This document shows positions 8,641-15,766 of a stretch of 41,212 bases of DNA, piece after piece; within the stretch, counting starts at the first letter, position 1; each line of letters begins with the position of its first letter. Location of the stretch: NCBI RefSeq assembly GCF_017115105.1, contig NZ_JABXKH010000175.1:1-41212 (forward strand), written 5' to 3'. This DNA is from Nostoc sp. NMS2. GTDB lineage: Bacteria > Cyanobacteriota > Cyanobacteriia > Cyanobacteriales > Nostocaceae. Both the position numbers and the translations under genes were made by a program. The notes beneath the pieces were generated by a model that had not been told where the DNA came from, made no database searches, and saw nothing but the letters and a program-made list of their open reading frames with translations.

Positions 8641-8886
8641 ATGAATTTGATAGACGCTATACTGCTAACGCTGCTCAATATTACTATTTGCATAGCGTTT
8701 CCTAAGCTTGTAGCTATCCTTCTGGCTGATAAAACCAAACCTAATGGAGTGTTGCGGAACGGTTCAAAATTGCTAACAGCCAAAATTGAACTTACGAGTT
8801 TTCCTTATTGTACAGCGTACTCATTAACAGGTAGTCAATATTGCAAATTCAGTCCTGATTTTTGTTCTAAGTGTTCTCCGAACTAA
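8641..8886 (+). CDS. Possible small hydrophobic-start protein
   Basis: An 81-residue frame with a credible AGGAG Shine-Dalgarno ten bases before its ATG. It starts with an amphipathic-to-hydrophobic helix (LIDAILLTLLNITICIAF and AILLA, residues 3-29). The rest is polar with six cysteines, four of them in the last 20 residues (QYCKFS, FCSKCS). I do not recognise it, and nearby frames are spurious, so this may be chance. The ribosome site is the main argument in favour. The frame following it (8891-9097) has no such support. Confidence 0.25.
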   Translation: MNLIDAILLTLLNITICIAFPKLVAILLADKTKPNGVLRNGSKLLTAKIELTSFPYCTAYSLTGSQYCKFSPDFCSKCSPN

Positions 8887-9400
8887 TGGATTGTTTGCCA
8901 AATTGGAAAAATTTATTTTTTTCCGACACCTATATTTTTGCATTTCAAATAAGAGTTTATGCGTTTACTTATGCAAGGGATTGCTGAAACTGTTATGCTG
9001 TAAGTATTTATCATTTCCACACAAGCTTATTGAACAGTACGTACATACTTTCACAGTGCGATCGCGTCGTTCAGTAGTGTATCTATCTCAATTGTAATAA
9101 TTGCAACCCATACAGCCCTGACTTCTTTCAGAAGTTGGGGTTCTTGTTTATCACCAATGATTCAGGATTGCTATAAAGATCACAAAAACCCGATAAATCG
9201 CGTCTCTTGCCTTAACCGAAGAGTATTACTAGTCCCGCCAAGACTCGAAGTGCAAGGCTAAGAACTACTTGAAACTCTTAGGCTTCCACTCCACCTTTGT
9301 TTCCTTGCCAGAGTTCAACTCAGTATATTTACTAATTGAAGTTAGGGTACACATATAACTAATATAACAATTAATATATTAATTGTTAAATCTATTACAT
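8887..9400. other. Gene-poor intergenic stretch
   Basis: No supportable gene. It is AT-rich with scattered stop codons in all frames. The only clear structure is the hairpin at 9116-9140. Together with the repeats that follow to 10059, it forms about 1.2-1.7 kb of mostly non-coding DNA before the conflict-type operon. Confidence 0.6.
9116..9140. repeat. Imperfect hairpin repeat
   Basis: CCCTGACTTCT and AGAAGTTGGGG pair over 11 positions, counting two G-T wobbles, around a TTC loop. It is a relative of the perfect hairpin at 17277-17309 (CCCCGACTTCT). Confidence 0.5.
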
Positions 9401-9505
9401 GAGAGTCAAACTGCTTTAACGCCCAAACAGCCGACAGTTGGTAAGTTTCTTAATAAACTTCACAAACTTCTAAGATTGACCCAAGAAAAGTTTGCAGGAA
9501 GCATT
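9401..9505 (+). pseudogene. Remnant of an XRE-type helix-turn-helix regulator gene
   Basis: Read in the frame starting at 9401, the DNA encodes TPKQPTVGKF followed by LHKLLRLTQEKFAGSI. This is the start of a typical XRE/Cro HTH (helix 1, then LTQEKFA as helix 2). The usual continuation with the recognition helix is missing, because the frame runs into a small repetitive element at 9506. There is no good start codon. I infer a decayed regulator gene, disrupted or deleted at its 3' side. Confidence 0.45.
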
Positions 9506-9569
9506 GTTCGTAGTGAGCGATTCATCGCTCATAGCAAGGTTTATCAGGACTAAAGTCCTAACTACAAAC
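9506..9569. mobile_element. 64-bp MITE-like repeat
   Basis: The ends are imperfectly inverted (GTTCGTAGTGAG against GTTTGTAGTTAG read from the right). Inside are two tidy hairpins, GAGCGAT/ATCGCTC and AGGAC/GTCCT. This GTAGTGAGCGATT...GGACTAAAGTCC text is a recurrent Nostoc intergenic repeat. It abuts the HTH remnant. Confidence 0.5.
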
Positions 9570-9639
9570 TTTATATTTACACCTTGCTACTTAGAGGATG
9601 TTTTAAAAGTCTACTTGTCGGTATTTCTAGATCCCCCTA

Positions 9640-9915
9640 AATCTCCCTTAAAAAGGGGGACTTTGATTCCGGTTTCCTCCTTTTTAAGGGGGACTTTGAT
9701 TCCGGTTGCCTCCTTTTTAACGTGAGTTCGATAGACCTCTCCCTCCCAGCCTCCCTCTCCTAAAAGGCAAGGGAGGAGTAACGAGAAAATAGGGTTTTTG
9801 CTCCCCTCTCCTCGTAGGAGAGGGGCTGGGGGAGAGGTCAAAATAGCAGTCGTCGAACTCACGTCTTTTTAAGGGGGACTTTGATTCCGGTTCCCCCCTT
9901 AAAAAGGGGGGTTAG
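9640..9915. repeat. About 35-bp tandem repeat array, split by an insertion
   Basis: Three copies of a unit containing AAGGGGGACTTTGATTCCGG occur, starting near 9653, 9685 and 9871. The first two are adjacent. The third is pushed away by the 144-bp element at 9721-9864. The array ends in CCCCCCTT/AAGGGGGG palindromic text up to about 9915. It is non-coding. Confidence 0.65.
9721..9864. mobile_element. 144-bp MITE inserted in the tandem array
   Basis: Terminal inverted repeats are ACGTGAGTTCGA (counting base 9720) and TCGAACTCACGT. CTTTTTAA occurs immediately on both sides (9713-9720 and 9865-9872), so the target duplication is 7-8 bp depending on where the shared A is assigned. The interior is largely self-complementary (CCTCTCC...AGCC text near both ends), giving a long stem. 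Confidence 0.75.
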
Positions 9916-10059
9916 GGGGGATCAATAATTGCCTAAAATCACAGCCAAACACTTTTAAAACAACCTCTTAGATAAAAACAATATCATGTACAACAACTTC
10001 TACAAACTATCTTGATTATCGACATATTCAACTATTAGTTCAACATCACAGGTTCTCCC

Positions 10060-10401
10060 ATGATTCGGAAACAAATCACAGAGTTTTATCTAGAAGATGG
10101 CACAAAGTTTTTAGCTGAGGTTGATGAGCCAGAAAATAGCAATTCTCTTGTCCGTGTTGCCAGACCAGATGCTGGGCAAATGGTAGTTGAAGCTAAAAAG
10201 AAATTTGATGAAGTATTAGACCAAATACAACCTGTGGCTTCAGCAATTATCATCAAACTGAGTCAGCTTAATACACCTGCCGATGAGGTAGAGGTGAAAT
10301 TTGGTATTAAGTTAAATGCTGTTGCGGGTGCAATTTTCACTTCTGTAGGTGGTGAGGCTAACTACGAAATTACCTTGAAATGGAAGCAAGACAAGGCATA
10401 G
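10060..10401 (+). CDS. Trypsin-co-occurring domain 1 (Trypco1, CU044_2847-type) protein
   Basis: A 113-residue stand-alone domain. It has an N-terminal beta hairpin (ITEFYLEDGTKFLAEVDEP), then a helix (EAKKKFDEVLDQIQPVASAI). The strand pair that is most diagnostic of Trypco1 follows: PADEVEVKFGIKLNAVAGA and EANYEITLKWK. The family was named for its genomic company with trypsin-like proteases in bacterial conflict systems; its biochemical role is not established, and a small regulatory or recognition partner is inferred. It opens a five-gene operon, six bases before the protease gene. About 130 bases of AT-rich DNA upstream (9930-10059) should carry the promoter; no clear operator is visible. 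Confidence 0.8.
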   Translation: MIRKQITEFYLEDGTKFLAEVDEPENSNSLVRVARPDAGQMVVEAKKKFDEVLDQIQPVASAIIIKLSQLNTPADEVEVKFGIKLNAVAGAIFTSVGGEANYEITLKWKQDKA

Positions 10402-10407
10402 TAACAG

Positions 10408-11295
10408 ATGGCATCGATTGTAGATAATTATATTCCAGCTTTTAGGTCAGCGATCGCTCGGATTTTTCATCCGAATGGTGCGGTAGTTGGTGTAGGTTTT
10501 TTAGTATCTGGGCGAAGTCAAAATTATATCCTGACATGCGCTCACGTTGTTACCTTGGCTCTATCTTTACCACAGGATATAGTTGAAGCTCCTAGTCATG
10601 ATATTTACTTCGATTTCCCTCTAATTGCACCAGGGCAAAAACTAAAAGCTAAAGTTGTTTTTTGGCAACCTGTTGTCAACAATGTATCAACCTCCGAACC
10701 TGAAGATATTGCCGGGTTGCAAATAGAAGAGCAGTTGCCTTATGAAACGCAACCTATCAAGCTCATTTGGGCTAATAACGTCTGGGGGCATCCTTTCCGC
10801 ATATTCGGTTTTCCTCACGGACACAATGATGGCGTTTGGTCTACGGGGGTATTACGAGACGGGCAAGGAAAGGGATGGGTGCAACTGGAAGACAGTAAGG
10901 TAACTGGCTACAAGGTAGAACCGGGCTTTAGTGGTGCGCCTATATGGGATGAAACCCTTGCAGGAGTGGTTGGTATGGCTGTGGCGGCGGAGAAACAGCG
11001 AGAAGATATCAAGACTGCTTTCATGATTCCGGCGGATGTATTGAGCAAAGCATGGGATGAAATAACCTTGCCGATTTCATCAAATACACATACTCAGAAC
11101 AGTCCGAGTCGGGTACAACAACTCAAAATCAAAACTCTGCAACAACGCTTTGAGATTCTAAGCAGTGACTATGAAGCAGCTTACAACCAGCTTAACTATA
11201 CACTCGCTGCGAGCGATCGCAATATCATTCAACGCCAAATCAATACCATACTACAAGAACTCGATCGAGTAGAAAGTGAACTTAATGCCATTTAA
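10408..11295 (+). CDS. Trypsin-like serine protease with C-terminal helical adaptor
   Basis: A 295-residue cytosolic protein with no signal peptide. Residues 10-215 form a trypsin-fold peptidase with an apparently complete triad: His46 in LTCAHVV, Asp100 in EPEDIAGL, and Ser175 in GFSGAPIW, which also supplies the oxyanion Gly. After a Ser/Thr/Asn linker (about 222-235), the last 60 residues form a helical hairpin ending LDRVESEL. It resembles the N-terminus of the next gene product, as effector-associated domains do when they recruit effectors to NTPases. I infer a protease effector unleashed by the STAND partners. The gene lies six bases after the Trypco1 gene and five before the NTPase gene. 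Confidence 0.85.
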   Translation: MASIVDNYIPAFRSAIARIFHPNGAVVGVGFLVSGRSQNYILTCAHVVTLALSLPQDIVEAPSHDIYFDFPLIAPGQKLKAKVVFWQPVVNNVSTSEPEDIAGLQIEEQLPYETQPIKLIWANNVWGHPFRIFGFPHGHNDGVWSTGVLRDGQGKGWVQLEDSKVTGYKVEPGFSGAPIWDETLAGVVGMAVAAEKQREDIKTAFMIPADVLSKAWDEITLPISSNTHTQNSPSRVQQLKIKTLQQRFEILSSDYEAAYNQLNYTLAASDRNIIQRQINTILQELDRVESELNAI

Positions 11296-11300
11296 ATGCA

Positions 11301-12959
11301 ATGAAAAATTCTTCAGATTTCCGAAAGAAGTATCTTGAGCAGCTAATAGCCCGTTTAAAAAGTGACATTGAAAGTATTAGCGACCAAATAGGGTGGACGG
11401 TTAATGATGTAGATAAAAATAAATTGCAAAGGCAACTTGATAATAAATTTGAGGAAATAAAAAAAGCTGATTCAGAGTTAAACCAGCTAAATCAAGAATC
11501 TCTAGAGCAAGTTGACCCTGATAAAATCCCATTCACTAATCGGGATGCTGCAATTAGTGATATTACAGGAAATAATTCTCCTACTTATCGTCTGATAACG
11601 GCTCCCAAAGGTTACGGAAAAACAGAATTTCTCAAACAGATCCAGAAGCGGTTTCAACAATTACAATGGTGTTGCGCTTATGCTTCTATGTCTGGCGATC
11701 AAAGTATTGAAGAGTTAGAAAAGGAATTAGCTAGTTCTCTCAATCTTCAGATCCAAGAAGGAAATGAGTTGCCTTGGGGAGAGCGCTTAGGTTTATTATT
11801 ACGTAGAAATTGGGCTAGGTGGCAATCGGAGGGACAGAAAGGTATTGTACTATTAATCGATCTGGATGGAAATGCACCACAAAAACAACGTTTAAGCGAA
11901 ATTTTTGATCAACTTAAAGAATTGGGATGGAGAATTGAAAAATGTTTGAAAGAATTACAATTTTTTAAGGATAATTCCAAGAGTCTTCGAGTTGTGATTG
12001 CAGCCCGATGTCTTACAGACCTCCCCCCAGATCGGCTTTTTCCTAAACTAATCCTTTCTCCTTTTAACTGGGAAGTAGTTCAGGATACAGCAACAAAATA
12101 TCTCAAGCCTATCGAGATGACCTCTGAAAGTCTTGCACTACTAGCAGGACACTTACTGTATTTAACTGGCGGGCATCCAGGAGGGATTGCTGAAGCGCTA
12201 AAAGTTTATCGAGGTGGCGGTTATACAGTTAATTTATTTTTAAAAAGTTATGGTAGTAAATTATGGGAAAAAACCCTAAAACATTGTAGAGATCAAATAA
12301 AAGAAAGCTTGGCTAAAGAAAATAATCATCTATATGAATCTATTGAAAAACTGAGTATATTTCCCATACTAAATGGTCATTGGATATTAAAGGAAGCCGT
12401 TAGAAGATTTCAGTTACCTTTCAGCGATGATAGTTTTAAATTAAACGCTGAACTGACAAAGACATCAATTTTTACTCGTGACAAAACGATTATCAAAGAT
12501 GGAATGACCCGTCGGCTGCTAGTTATTGGTCTTCTCCGAGAAAGTTCGCCTGATAGCTTTCAAAAGCTTTGTAGCGAAGCGGCTCAAATTTGCTGGGAAT
12601 ATGTTCACGAGCTTAAATCTAAGAATGATTGTGCTGTAGCGGGAACTTGGTCAATGCAGTATTTTTTTCAAAGCCTTCAGCAACATGCTGGATTTATCAA
12701 TTGTGGTGGCGATAGTTTAGCTTATAGACAAGAACTTCGCAGAACTTTCTTTGATGAAACTGTTGAAGAAACTATTGGAATATTCCGCCATACAGACCGA
12801 GAGCAAACCCATGAATTTCTGTCTACACTAAAATCTGAAGTAGAGCATGACTGGGAATTTCAGTTTCTTGTAAATTACTATCTCCACAATGACGAATATA
12901 ATGATACACCCTATAGATATTTAATTCATAAGCTTGATGAAGCTATTCAAAATAATTAA
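11301..12959 (+). CDS. STAND-like P-loop NTPase with N-terminal adaptor helices
   Basis: This 552-residue protein begins with a coiled helical pair (about residues 8-66) similar in pattern to the protease C-terminus (LQRQL...E...SEL). A P-loop domain follows. Walker A reads APKGYGKT (101-108), lacking the usual first Gly; Walker B is VLLIDLDG (183-190); a sensor-like strand is VVIAAR (231-236). The GGHPGG at 290-295 is the GxP motif expected of STAND ATPases. The C-terminal 230 residues are helical, with a winged-helix-like start, and no recognised repeats. No membrane segment is seen. It probably links protease and sensor NTPase through homotypic adaptor contacts. It is AT-rich and has no HIP1 octamer. 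Confidence 0.75.
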   Translation: MKNSSDFRKKYLEQLIARLKSDIESISDQIGWTVNDVDKNKLQRQLDNKFEEIKKADSELNQLNQESLEQVDPDKIPFTNRDAAISDITGNNSPTYRLITAPKGYGKTEFLKQIQKRFQQLQWCCAYASMSGDQSIEELEKELASSLNLQIQEGNELPWGERLGLLLRRNWARWQSEGQKGIVLLIDLDGNAPQKQRLSEIFDQLKELGWRIEKCLKELQFFKDNSKSLRVVIAARCLTDLPPDRLFPKLILSPFNWEVVQDTATKYLKPIEMTSESLALLAGHLLYLTGGHPGGIAEALKVYRGGGYTVNLFLKSYGSKLWEKTLKHCRDQIKESLAKENNHLYESIEKLSIFPILNGHWILKEAVRRFQLPFSDDSFKLNAELTKTSIFTRDKTIIKDGMTRRLLVIGLLRESSPDSFQKLCSEAAQICWEYVHELKSKNDCAVAGTWSMQYFFQSLQQHAGFINCGGDSLAYRQELRRTFFDETVEETIGIFRHTDREQTHEFLSTLKSEVEHDWEFQFLVNYYLHNDEYNDTPYRYLIHKLDEAIQNN

Positions 12960-12973
12960 CTCAGGAGCCGATT

Positions 12974-15766
12974 ATGTCTGAAATAGATAAATTAGAGTTT
13001 GTTGGTCGTGAAGAACATCTAAATCGAATTATTACCCTGATTCAAGAAGTTAATACACTGCATGTTGTTTTGGTGGAGGGTAGAGGCGGAATTGGCAAAA
13101 CTTGGTTACTTAATGAATTACAAAACCGCCTCAACCAAGTTAAAATCGGAACAAGTGAAATTATTGATTGTGATACTCCTGTTTTTAATGATGCAGAAGA
13201 TTTATGCACTCAAATCGCCAAACAATTGTATGATACGACATATCAAGAATGGCTACTCCGGTTACGACAACTGCGAGAAGATGAAAACCGCCTCAGTCAA
13301 ACCTCATATCAAGAAGAACGCAAACAACTTGAAAAGTTTTTAGTCGATGAAATTAATCGAAAATCTAAACAACAGAGATTAGTATTTTTAATTGATACAG
13401 TTGAGAAGTTAGGACAAGCAGAGGTAAGAGCCGAAGTTTGGGAATATATTGGTAATTTATGTCAGCAACTAGATAACGCCGTATTTATTTTGGCCGGTCG
13501 CCCTAGTATTGCCCGTCAAATTCTAGAAAAGACATTTAAAGAAGAAGAATTAACTTATTTTGAATTAAATGAATTTACTCATGAAGATGTGCAGACATAC
13601 ATTCTTTCCAAAGAGGAGCAACTTCATTTTACTCTTGGAAAAGACTTAGTTCAAAAGATTATAGTTCTTTCTGGTGGTAGCCCCATCATGATTGAATTTG
13701 GAGTAGAGTATGCTTATCGGGAAGTTATACCAGATTGGTTAGAGAGTGAAGATATAGAAACTATTCCAAGTCGGTTAGAAGAAACTGGTGGATTTGAAGC
13801 TGAGATGGTTCGACATATTACGCAGCTTCGGACATCAATGGATCGGCTAACCCTGTTGCTTTCACGTATTTATCCATTAGATAGTGATGATATTGCTAAT
13901 TTATTAGAACTATCGACAGAAGATGCTCAAAGATTATTTATTGATGCCCAAAGCTACTTTTTTATCAAACCAGTAATCGGTGGTTCTCAAATAGCATTGC
14001 ATGATATTGTGCGAGACTTGGTTAATAAATATGTATGGGCAGATATTGACCCCGATAAGGAATGGAGAAAACGAGATAGTCGGATTGCTGCCAAATATTT
14101 TGAGCAAAAAGATTATGATTTAGGCCCACAAAAAAGGAAACTGGAGGTTCAACGTTACTCTGATGATTGTCATCAAGTCGCTAACATTGAGTTTCTGATT
14201 GAAGAAATTAAACAACTACGGGAATTTAATACTATCCGATGGCTAGAGAATGCTTTATATGCCGATCCGATAAAAGGCTTTGAAACTTGGCGGGAAGTGA
14301 CTGATAGGATACGCCGTCAAGCTAAGAAATTTAGCTTTGTCAAACAATTGGTGGCAATTGCTAAAGGGTTTGAAAAAGACCTCAACCCCGATCAAAAATC
14401 TGAACTGATTATTTTTGACTCCAAGATTGCTCACGATATTCAAGACAAGGGTAGAACAGAAGATGAGGTGAGAAAGTTAGAGGTAATGCTATCCAAACAA
14501 TCTTCTAATTCTTATAATCAAGCAGATATTTACAATGTCTTGGGAATGCTGAATACCAAGTTGCATCTTTATGACGAAGCCTTGAAATATCAGCAAAAGT
14601 GTTTATCCCTAGTTCAAGGGAAGAAACTATCATCTGCTATTCCTGGTGTAGCTAACCAAGTTGGTTATCTTTATCGACAACTCAACAACTTTAAGGAAGC
14701 TGAAAAATATTACAAACTAGGTTGGGATGCTGCTATGGAAGTTGACACTCCTAACAAAGGCTTAACTCAAGTGATGGCTAGCATTCAGAATAACTTGGGA
14801 TTCTTGTATGGACGAGAAAAAGATTACATAAAGGCTGAACAGTGTTTTAAGGCTGCTATTGATATGTGGTCGAGTGTTGATAGTGAACGCGAAATAGCCC
14901 ACGCCGAAATTGCCTCTGCTACTATTTCGATAGATAATGGTAATTATATTAAAGCTAAACAGCTACTTGAGCGAGCATTAAGCCGTTGCGACAATGAGGA
15001 AAACGATAATCGAATATTGTGTAGGGCATACTTTCAATTAGGCTTAAATCAGTGGTTTAGTGCTGAGGTAGTAAATGAAGCCGTTTGGGATGTGACACAG
15101 GTAGAATGGGATTTGAATCTACTCAGTCAAGCTCAAGATGCTTTAAAAAAAAGCCTGAAACTGGCAGAAAAATACGGAATTGAAGAAGAATTACCTGGAA
15201 TTTTGCACCAAACGGCCAGTGTTTATTGGCATCTTGGGTTTCAAAAGTGCGATCGCACCTTGCAAGAACAAGCTCTCAAACTAAACGATCGCTCTTACCA
15301 CACTAGTCTAGAGTACAATGACAGGCGATATGCCATCGATAGCCTAGTCGGGAAAGCAGAGTTTGATTATTATGCAAAAGCATACCAGCATATTTCAGAT
15401 TATGCACGAGAACTTAGCGATCGCTTCCAGTCATATCAAGATACCTATCAACTGTACTTTGGTCGAATCTTACGGATAGAAGGTGATGTGGCATTTCAAC
15501 AAGAGAACTACGATCTTGCCTTTGCAAAATATGCTCAAGGCATACCCCAAATCTTCCAGGATGGAGGTTTTGGCCCCTATTCGATCCAACATGAGCTAAA
15601 TCTGCTACAAAAGAAAATCGAACGGTTGCCTATAGAACTTTCTAAAACCCTAATTCAGCAACTCAAACATCACTGGCAAGACAATAAAGCTCTTAAAGAA
15701 TGGTGCGATCAACAAATGTTTTTAACTAGAATCCGTGCAACAAAACAGCCATCTTCTCATGCTTAG
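12974..15766 (+). CDS. STAND NTPase with C-terminal TPR repeats
   Basis: A 930-residue switch protein with a strong AGGAG site seven bases before its ATG. The NTPase module runs from FVGREEHL (8-15) through a canonical Walker A GRGGIGKT (36-43), Walker B LVFLIDTVEK (Asp141), sensor-like FILAGRPS (about 171-178) and the STAND GxP motif SGGSP (233-237). A winged-helix region follows (about 285-350, LHDIVRDLVNKYV). From about 470 to 830 come TPR units (LGMLNTKLHLYDEALKYQQK, NLGFLYGREKDYIKAEQCF), a likely ligand sensor. The architecture is that of NB-ARC/NACHT-like immune sensors. Binding of an unknown invader signal by the TPRs would trigger NTP-dependent oligomerisation. The 3' end overlaps the radical SAM gene. 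Confidence 0.85.
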   Translation: MSEIDKLEFVGREEHLNRIITLIQEVNTLHVVLVEGRGGIGKTWLLNELQNRLNQVKIGTSEIIDCDTPVFNDAEDLCTQIAKQLYDTTYQEWLLRLRQLREDENRLSQTSYQEERKQLEKFLVDEINRKSKQQRLVFLIDTVEKLGQAEVRAEVWEYIGNLCQQLDNAVFILAGRPSIARQILEKTFKEEELTYFELNEFTHEDVQTYILSKEEQLHFTLGKDLVQKIIVLSGGSPIMIEFGVEYAYREVIPDWLESEDIETIPSRLEETGGFEAEMVRHITQLRTSMDRLTLLLSRIYPLDSDDIANLLELSTEDAQRLFIDAQSYFFIKPVIGGSQIALHDIVRDLVNKYVWADIDPDKEWRKRDSRIAAKYFEQKDYDLGPQKRKLEVQRYSDDCHQVANIEFLIEEIKQLREFNTIRWLENALYADPIKGFETWREVTDRIRRQAKKFSFVKQLVAIAKGFEKDLNPDQKSELIIFDSKIAHDIQDKGRTEDEVRKLEVMLSKQSSNSYNQADIYNVLGMLNTKLHLYDEALKYQQKCLSLVQGKKLSSAIPGVANQVGYLYRQLNNFKEAEKYYKLGWDAAMEVDTPNKGLTQVMASIQNNLGFLYGREKDYIKAEQCFKAAIDMWSSVDSEREIAHAEIASATISIDNGNYIKAKQLLERALSRCDNEENDNRILCRAYFQLGLNQWFSAEVVNEAVWDVTQVEWDLNLLSQAQDALKKSLKLAEKYGIEEELPGILHQTASVYWHLGFQKCDRTLQEQALKLNDRSYHTSLEYNDRRYAIDSLVGKAEFDYYAKAYQHISDYARELSDRFQSYQDTYQLYFGRILRIEGDVAFQQENYDLAFAKYAQGIPQIFQDGGFGPYSIQHELNLLQKKIERLPIELSKTLIQQLKHHWQDNKALKEWCDQQMFLTRIRATKQPSSHA

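Noticed and set aside
8891..9097. 68-residue plus-strand frame
   Set aside because: No ribosome site, Phe/Leu/Cys-rich chance translation of AT-rich DNA.
9492..9862. Frames across the repeat block on both strands
   Set aside because: The repeated GTLIPVSSFLR and KKEETGIKVP text is just the tandem DNA repeat translated.
13062..13343. 93-residue frame inside the STAND/TPR gene
   Set aside because: Out-of-frame shadow of a long well-supported coding region.
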